42,677 nucleotides of DNA, taken from the NCBI GenBank assembly GCA_001577215.1, contig LSCC01000005.1, positions 1-42,677 of the forward strand, given 5' to 3'. Positions 37,660 to 42,677 of this stretch are shown piece after piece. Position 1 is the stretch's first letter; the number at the start of each line of letters is the position of its first letter. The notes under the pieces were generated by a model. It made no database searches and was not told where the DNA came from. It was given only the letters and a program-made list of their open reading frames with translations. The stretch is from Fidelibacterota bacterium TCS52 (GTDB lineage: Bacteria > Fidelibacterota > Fidelibacteria > Fidelibacterales > Fidelibacteraceae). A program made the position numbers and the translations under genes.

Positions 37660-39471
37660 TTACTCTGAAAATGGTCTATATTTTATTCCCGACCATTCCA
37701 TATTTAAATGTCCTGAAAATTCTAACATATTTAACCTAACTCCATGAACAATTATTGCCATTGCTCCTAATAAAATATTTAATGAATGTCCTAAAAGAAG
37801 AATTAATGCTGCAATAATGCCAGATATTACACTATTGATACCACTACCAATTGCCATTTGATTAAAACTATGAGCAACTACAACAGAAGCATAGCCAACA
37901 GCAAATAATCTTAAATATGATACTACATCGGAAAATCCACTAATAATATCAAGTGGTAAGCTACCCAATGTAGCTCCCAATCCTTTTAATATTCCTTTTT
38001 CAGCATTACTAAATAATAAGGTTAAAACAAAACTTATAATAAATAAATAAATTCCAATTTGAGGAAATTCTTTTCCTAATACAAGATTTCCTGCAATTAA
38101 ATATAAACTCCAAATTATTCCAATCCATCCAATTTGAGATATCATTTTTAGTGATTTTATATTTTTAATTGCTATAAGTAAATGAGCAATTGTCAGATGA
38201 ATAGCTCCTATTAAAAAACATAAACTTATCATAAATACTTGATTATCATTAAAGCCGGAAGATGATAGAGCAAAACTCGAAATATTTGGATTCACCAACT
38301 CTTTCAATATAGGAAGCTGAGCAATAGCTTCAGATCCGAAATATGTACCACTTAAAACTCCCCAAATAATAGTTGCACCACTCAACACATACATTAATAC
38401 AAAAGGTTCAAAAGGTGATTTTTTTAATTTTCTCCGAACAAAAAATGTAATAGCTAAAAAAGTCAAACCATACCCTGCATCACCAATTAACATTCCGAAA
38501 AACAAACTGAAAAACAATAAAAACCAAATGCTGATATCATATTCGTGATAACCGGGTGTAGTACCCATAAAATTAAATATTGGCTCTATTATTCTTATCC
38601 ATTTTGGATTTTTTATTAATACTGGCGGCTCATCCGATTCTTTGGGTTTTTCAAACACATATCCCCAACTATTTTTTTTCGCTTCTTTTTCAACATCATC
38701 TTTTTTATCTGTTGGAAAATAACCATTTAAATAATAAATTGACTCAGAATCTCCCATTCCATATTTTACTTGTGAAAATTCTAATCTCTTTTCCAGCTTC
38801 TCTTTATAAAATTTTATGCTGTCCAAATATGAAGAATATTTACCGATCTTTGATTCAATATTTTTGAGTTTATTTGTAATCTCATTAATTTCAATTTGTG
38901 TTTGTTTATATTCCAAATCGGGAAGATGAATTTGTTTTAAATTTAATTCCTCTTTATTTTCAGATCCAATTTGAGCTAATTTTACACTATGTTTATCCTT
39001 ACTAACTATAAAGAGGTTTCTCATTTTGTCAATATCGATTGTCTTTAAATAGGAAACAGGTTGTGAAAATAATTTTACATTGTAACCCGCATTTTGAATT
39101 TGTTCAATATCTTTTAACGAAATTACTCCCCAATTATCATACCAATTTTTGATCTTTTCTAATTCATTTTTTTTAGAAAGTAATTCTTTTTTTTCTTTTT
39201 TCAAATCGATTATTTCATCAATTATTTTTTGGGGATCTTTATCTTTTTTCTGTTTTGTCGGTTCTTTTTTGGTAAGGATATTTATTACAGAATTATTTTT
39301 ATCAATATCTGATGTCAACTTGTCAATATCTTCAGATACAGGTTTTTTTATCTCTTTTATATGGATCACACCAAGTTTACGTAATTTTTTGATGGTATCA
39401 TCGATGTTGGATTTTATCACCAATAACGTAAGTTTTGACATTTCAGAAATCATTATATTCTTTCCATCCAA
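37660..39471 (-). CDS. ntpI: V-type ATP synthase subunit I
   Basis: Coiled-coil N-terminus plus C-terminal TM domain: FFSLFFGMLIGDAGYGLTFLAI, SDVVSYLRLFAVGYASVVVAHSFNQMA, HSLNILLGAMAIIVHGVRLNMLEFSGHLNMEWSG. Confidence 0.94.
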   Translation of the reverse strand: MDGKNIMISEMSKLTLLVIKSNIDDTIKKLRKLGVIHIKEIKKPVSEDIDKLTSDIDKNNSVINILTKKEPTKQKKDKDPQKIIDEIIDLKKEKKELLSKKNELEKIKNWYDNWGVISLKDIEQIQNAGYNVKLFSQPVSYLKTIDIDKMRNLFIVSKDKHSVKLAQIGSENKEELNLKQIHLPDLEYKQTQIEINEITNKLKNIESKIGKYSSYLDSIKFYKEKLEKRLEFSQVKYGMGDSESIYYLNGYFPTDKKDDVEKEAKKNSWGYVFEKPKESDEPPVLIKNPKWIRIIEPIFNFMGTTPGYHEYDISIWFLLFFSLFFGMLIGDAGYGLTFLAITFFVRRKLKKSPFEPFVLMYVLSGATIIWGVLSGTYFGSEAIAQLPILKELVNPNISSFALSSSGFNDNQVFMISLCFLIGAIHLTIAHLLIAIKNIKSLKMISQIGWIGIIWSLYLIAGNLVLGKEFPQIGIYLFIISFVLTLLFSNAEKGILKGLGATLGSLPLDIISGFSDVVSYLRLFAVGYASVVVAHSFNQMAIGSGINSVISGIIAALILLLGHSLNILLGAMAIIVHGVRLNMLEFSGHLNMEWSGIKYRPFSE

Positions 39472-39483
39472 TTTTTATTTTTA

Positions 39484-40104
39484 TCATCCGGCATTATTTA
39501 CCTCGGTGATTCTCTTTTTTTCTAATTTTGACTTAGATATTTTACCTCTAACTACTGCAGCCGTCTGTTGATCTCCTAAAAATATACGAATTCTTCTTAT
39601 ATTTTCACGCGATTCTGGAATTTTTATTTTCTCAAATAAATTTATCCTTTGGATAGTTATTCGCAATTCCTTTTCCAAAATATTTTTCTGTTCTAGCAAA
39701 ACATTAATTTCTGTTTTTAATTTAATAATTTTTTTAACGGCTTCCAGACCAAAATCAACCCATAACGGATATTCCATAAGATCATATTCTTTTGTCTCGA
39801 TCTTTAAATCTTTAAATATCGGCACATCAATTCCGGCAATATTATCCATAGTGATATCTACTTCTTTTATTTCAAACAAATCTTGAATTCCAACATCTTC
39901 ATTAAATACATCAATCCATTTTTCTATATCATTTTCCAATCTCTTGATCTTGTTTTCAATCTCACGAACTTTCTTATGAATATTTCTAACTTCCACTAAT
40001 AACTGTTGCTTTTTTAATTCTAATGTAGGTAAATATCTCGTAAATCGCTTTAACGATTCTTTCTGTTTTTTTAGTTCATTCTTTGTTAATTTAATTTTTG
40101 CCAT
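39484..40104 (-). CDS. ntpD: V-type ATP synthase subunit D
   Basis: KIKLTKNELKKQKESLKRFTRYLPTLELKKQQL (subunit D N-terminus), coiled-coil, ...NIRRIRIFLGDQQTAAVVRGKISKSKL. Confidence 0.92.
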   Translation of the reverse strand: MAKIKLTKNELKKQKESLKRFTRYLPTLELKKQQLLVEVRNIHKKVREIENKIKRLENDIEKWIDVFNEDVGIQDLFEIKEVDITMDNIAGIDVPIFKDLKIETKEYDLMEYPLWVDFGLEAVKKIIKLKTEINVLLEQKNILEKELRITIQRINLFEKIKIPESRENIRRIRIFLGDQQTAAVVRGKISKSKLEKKRITEVNNAG

Positions 40105-40164
40105 ATTTTTTTATTCAACCAAAATAATCACGAAATTTGCTTGAACCTCTAATCCCCTAAACTC

Positions 40165-41463
40165 CTAAACCTTTTCAGGCCAATATTTTTCTATTAGTGA
40201 ACTGCGAAAGTTCGTCTCATCCTTATTAAAACATTCTGATAGAATTTTCCAACCATTATCCAAAGCATTTTCTAAAGAAACATTTACTTTCAGATCCATC
40301 ATCTCAGATTCAAACATTCCACCATATTTTAATAATTTTTCATCCCAATCACTCATTCTAAATCCCATAGAACGCTTCTCTTCTGTTTCTTTATAATTGG
40401 CATAAAGCTGGATCATTCCGTCCATAATGGCCCTATGATCTTCTCTCGTATCCTTATTTACCTGTTGCTTCAATCTACTTAATGAACCAAATGGCTCAAT
40501 TCTGCCATTGCGTAGATAAAATTGTCCCTCTGTAATATAACCCGTATTATCAGGAACCGGATGAGTCACATCGTCTCCGGGCATTGTAGTTGCTGCCAAA
40601 GTTGTTATCGAACCGGCGTCATCAAAATCAACTGCTTTTTCATAACGTGAAGCAAGCTGACTATATAGATCTCCCGGATAACCTCTATTTGACGGAACTT
40701 GCTCCATCGTAATGGCAATTTCTTTCAGAGCATCGGCGAAATTTGTCATATCTGTTAAAAGCACTAAGACATCTTTACCTTGTAGAGCAAATTTTTCAGC
40801 AACTGCAAGACATAGATCGGGAACCATCAATCCTTCAACAATTGGATCTGCAGCTGTATGCATAAAAAATATAGAACGATTTAAAGCACCGCCTTTTTCC
40901 AATTCATTTCTGAAATACATATATTCATCATATTTTAAACCAATTCCACCAAGAATTATCATATCAACTTCTGCCTGCAATGCGATCCTTGCCAATAACT
41001 CATTATATGGTTCACCAGATACGGAAAATATCGGCAACTTTTGAGATACGACCAATGAATTAAATACATCGATCATAGGAATATTTGTTCTGATCATTCT
41101 ATTTGGAATTATTCGCTTTGCAGGATTTACCGAAGGTGTACCGATTTCTATCAAATTTTCCTGTAAAGAGGGACCATTATCTCTCGGCTCACCACTTCCA
41201 TCAAAAATCCTACCTAACATATCTTCTGAAAATGAAACTTTCATCGGATGACCTACAAATCTTATCTCATCATTCGTAGCAACTCCTTTACTACCGGAAA
41301 AAACCTGCAACGACACCAATTCATCTTCAATTTTTATTACCTGTGCTAATGTCTTACCACGATCTGTAGAAACTTCCGCCAATTCTTCGTTTGTAACATC
41401 TTTCGCTTTAACGGTTATCACATTACCTACAACGCTTAATATTTTATTATACACTTTTTTCAT
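40165..41463 (-). CDS. ntpB: V-type ATP synthase subunit B (non-catalytic)
   Basis: [44 protein letters not shown] (no canonical P-loop GKT), [40 protein letters not shown]. Confidence 0.96.
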   Translation of the reverse strand: MKKVYNKILSVVGNVITVKAKDVTNEELAEVSTDRGKTLAQVIKIEDELVSLQVFSGSKGVATNDEIRFVGHPMKVSFSEDMLGRIFDGSGEPRDNGPSLQENLIEIGTPSVNPAKRIIPNRMIRTNIPMIDVFNSLVVSQKLPIFSVSGEPYNELLARIALQAEVDMIILGGIGLKYDEYMYFRNELEKGGALNRSIFFMHTAADPIVEGLMVPDLCLAVAEKFALQGKDVLVLLTDMTNFADALKEIAITMEQVPSNRGYPGDLYSQLASRYEKAVDFDDAGSITTLAATTMPGDDVTHPVPDNTGYITEGQFYLRNGRIEPFGSLSRLKQQVNKDTREDHRAIMDGMIQLYANYKETEEKRSMGFRMSDWDEKLLKYGGMFESEMMDLKVNVSLENALDNGWKILSECFNKDETNFRSSLIEKYWPEKV

Positions 41464-41675
41464 TTATAGTTCCTTTTCATTTTTTTTCATAATTAGTAAG
41501 ATAATGATAATATTGTTCAATTTCAAAATAAATTTTTATAATTTAAAAATAATATTAAACAGAAATATAATGGTTATTTATCATAAATATATTATATTAA
41601 GAAAGAGTTGAGAAATGGTTTTTAATTTGCAAAGTTGAGTAGATTGTAAAAGTTAAATAAACAAATATAAAAATT

Positions 41676-42365
41676 ATGGAAAACAAAACATACACAGTTA
41701 GCGATTTACCAATTGAAGACCGACCTAGAGAACGGTTGCAAAAAGTTGGCGTGGATAATCTTTCTATTCAAGAACTTTTGGCATTAATAATTGAAAAAGG
41801 CAGTAAAGGACAATCGGTTTTGACGGTTGCTCAGAATTTACTCGCCCATTTTGGTAACCTTAATGAGATGAAAAATGCGAATATTGAAGAATTAAAAAAA
41901 GTAAAAGGTATCGGATTTGCTACTGCCTGTAAACTACAAGCTACATTCAAACTTAGCGAAAAAGCAGAACTTCAAGTTAAAAAATTTGGAGAAAAAATAG
42001 AAAACCCTCAAGATGTTTTCAATCTCTTAAAAAAAGAAATCAGAAATAAGAAAAAGGAAAGTTTTTACATCCTTTCATTAACTACAAGAAATAATTTAAT
42101 ATATATCGACAAAGTTTCAACAGGCACATTAAGTGCAAGTTTAACTCACCCTAGAGAAGTATTTATCTCTGCGATAAAAAATTCTGCATCAACTGTAATT
42201 GTTGTTCATAACCATCCTTCGGGTGATACTGAGCCTTCAGAAGATGATCTAAAAATTACCCAAAGATTAGTTGAAACAGGCAAAATTCTGGGAATTGAGA
42301 TAGTTGACCATATTATTGTTTCAAAAGATTCTTACTGTAGTTTTAATGAAAAAAATTTATTGTAA
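41676..42365 (+). CDS. radC: RadC/JAB (MPN+) domain protein
   Basis: IEDRPRERLQKVGVDNLSIQELLALIIEKGSKGQSV; JAMM motif VIVVHNHPSGDTEPSEDDLKITQRL. Confidence 0.95.
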   Translation: MENKTYTVSDLPIEDRPRERLQKVGVDNLSIQELLALIIEKGSKGQSVLTVAQNLLAHFGNLNEMKNANIEELKKVKGIGFATACKLQATFKLSEKAELQVKKFGEKIENPQDVFNLLKKEIRNKKKESFYILSLTTRNNLIYIDKVSTGTLSASLTHPREVFISAIKNSASTVIVVHNHPSGDTEPSEDDLKITQRLVETGKILGIEIVDHIIVSKDSYCSFNEKNLL

Positions 42366-42379
42366 GATAAAAATTAATT

Positions 42380-42677
42380 ATGAGGTGGAAAATCATAAAT
42401 AAAGCAACCAGATTAAAACAACAAAATGAAACAAATACAACATATCAAAACATAAAAAATATTCTTGATGAAGCAAGAAATAAAGCCTATCGTTCTGTAA
42501 ATTTTGCAATGGTTCAAGCCTATTGGCAAATTGGAAGGATAATCGTTGTAGATGAACAAAAAGACAAAGAAAGAGCAGAATATGGAAAAGGACTTCTAAA
42601 AGAACTCTCTAAAAAATTAATAAAAGATTATGGAAGAGGATTTGATGAGTCAAATTTAAGAAACATGAGAATGTTTT
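42380..42677 (+). CDS. DUF1016 (YhcG-type, PDDEXK nuclease family) protein, N-terminal fragment running off the window
   Basis: My translation from ATG at 42380: MRWKIINKATRLKQQNETNTTYQNIKNILDEARNKAYRSVNFAMVQAYWQIGRIIVVDEQKDKERAEYGKGLLKELSKKLIKDYGRGFDESNLRNMRMF. AYWQIGR...YGKGLLKELS...GRGFDESNLRNMRMF is characteristic. Confidence 0.85.
   Translation, partial: MRWKIINKATRLKQQNETNTTYQNIKNILDEARNKAYRSVNFAMVQAYWQIGRIIVVDEQKDKERAEYGKGLLKELSKKLIKDYGRGFDESNLRNMRMF

Noticed and set aside
39149-39571. 140-aa + strand hydrophobic ORF
   Set aside because: Antisense to the coiled-coil N-terminus of V-ATPase subunit I; Lys/Glu-rich coding reads as Phe/Ser-rich on the other strand.
1-42677. CRISPR arrays, tRNA/rRNA genes, insertion sequences
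   Set aside because: Looked for regularly spaced repeats, tRNA-like conserved arms and transposase motifs; none could be supported by reading alone.

Overview
AT-rich bacterial chromosomal window. The lineage looks like FCB/Cloacimonadota-type, which is an inference from gene content and a large SecA insertion. No rRNA, tRNA, CRISPR array or transposase was recognised. Layout: (1) 1-10.2 kb, minus strand: Bat aerotolerance genes (partial batD, TPR protein, batB, batA), an alpha/beta hydrolase, ftsK, and an AddA/UvrD-type helicase whose C-terminal nuclease domain appears cut short. (2) 10.7-30.0 kb, plus strand: a ~19 kb hydrogen-metabolism island with two different [NiFe]-hydrogenase systems. 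The first is a ~16-gene cluster: a sulfhydrogenase/Asr-like HydB-HydG electron-input pair, a HycB-like ferredoxin, a group-4 membrane [NiFe]-hydrogenase core, a near-complete Mrp Na+/H+ antiporter set, a NuoI-like ferredoxin and a maturation protease. The second is a HypB + HoxF-U-Y-H NAD-linked (group 3d-like) hydrogenase with its protease and a CBS-domain protein. (3) 30.2-41.5 kb, minus strand: a DDAH-like hydrolase, secA, nusB, a CPA2 cation:proton antiporter, an EIIA-like protein, an AtpI-like protein and V-type ATPase subunits K, I, D and B, with A and E missing from the expected upstream position. (4) 41.7 kb to the end, plus strand: radC and a truncated DUF1016/PDDEXK-family gene. The best candidate for an undescribed system is the first cluster, read as a single complex linking pyridine nucleotide/ferredoxin, H2 and Na+/H+ transport. 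It includes an antiporter-like subunit that has lost the conserved TM5 glutamate. All family calls are from motif reading only; no searches were run.
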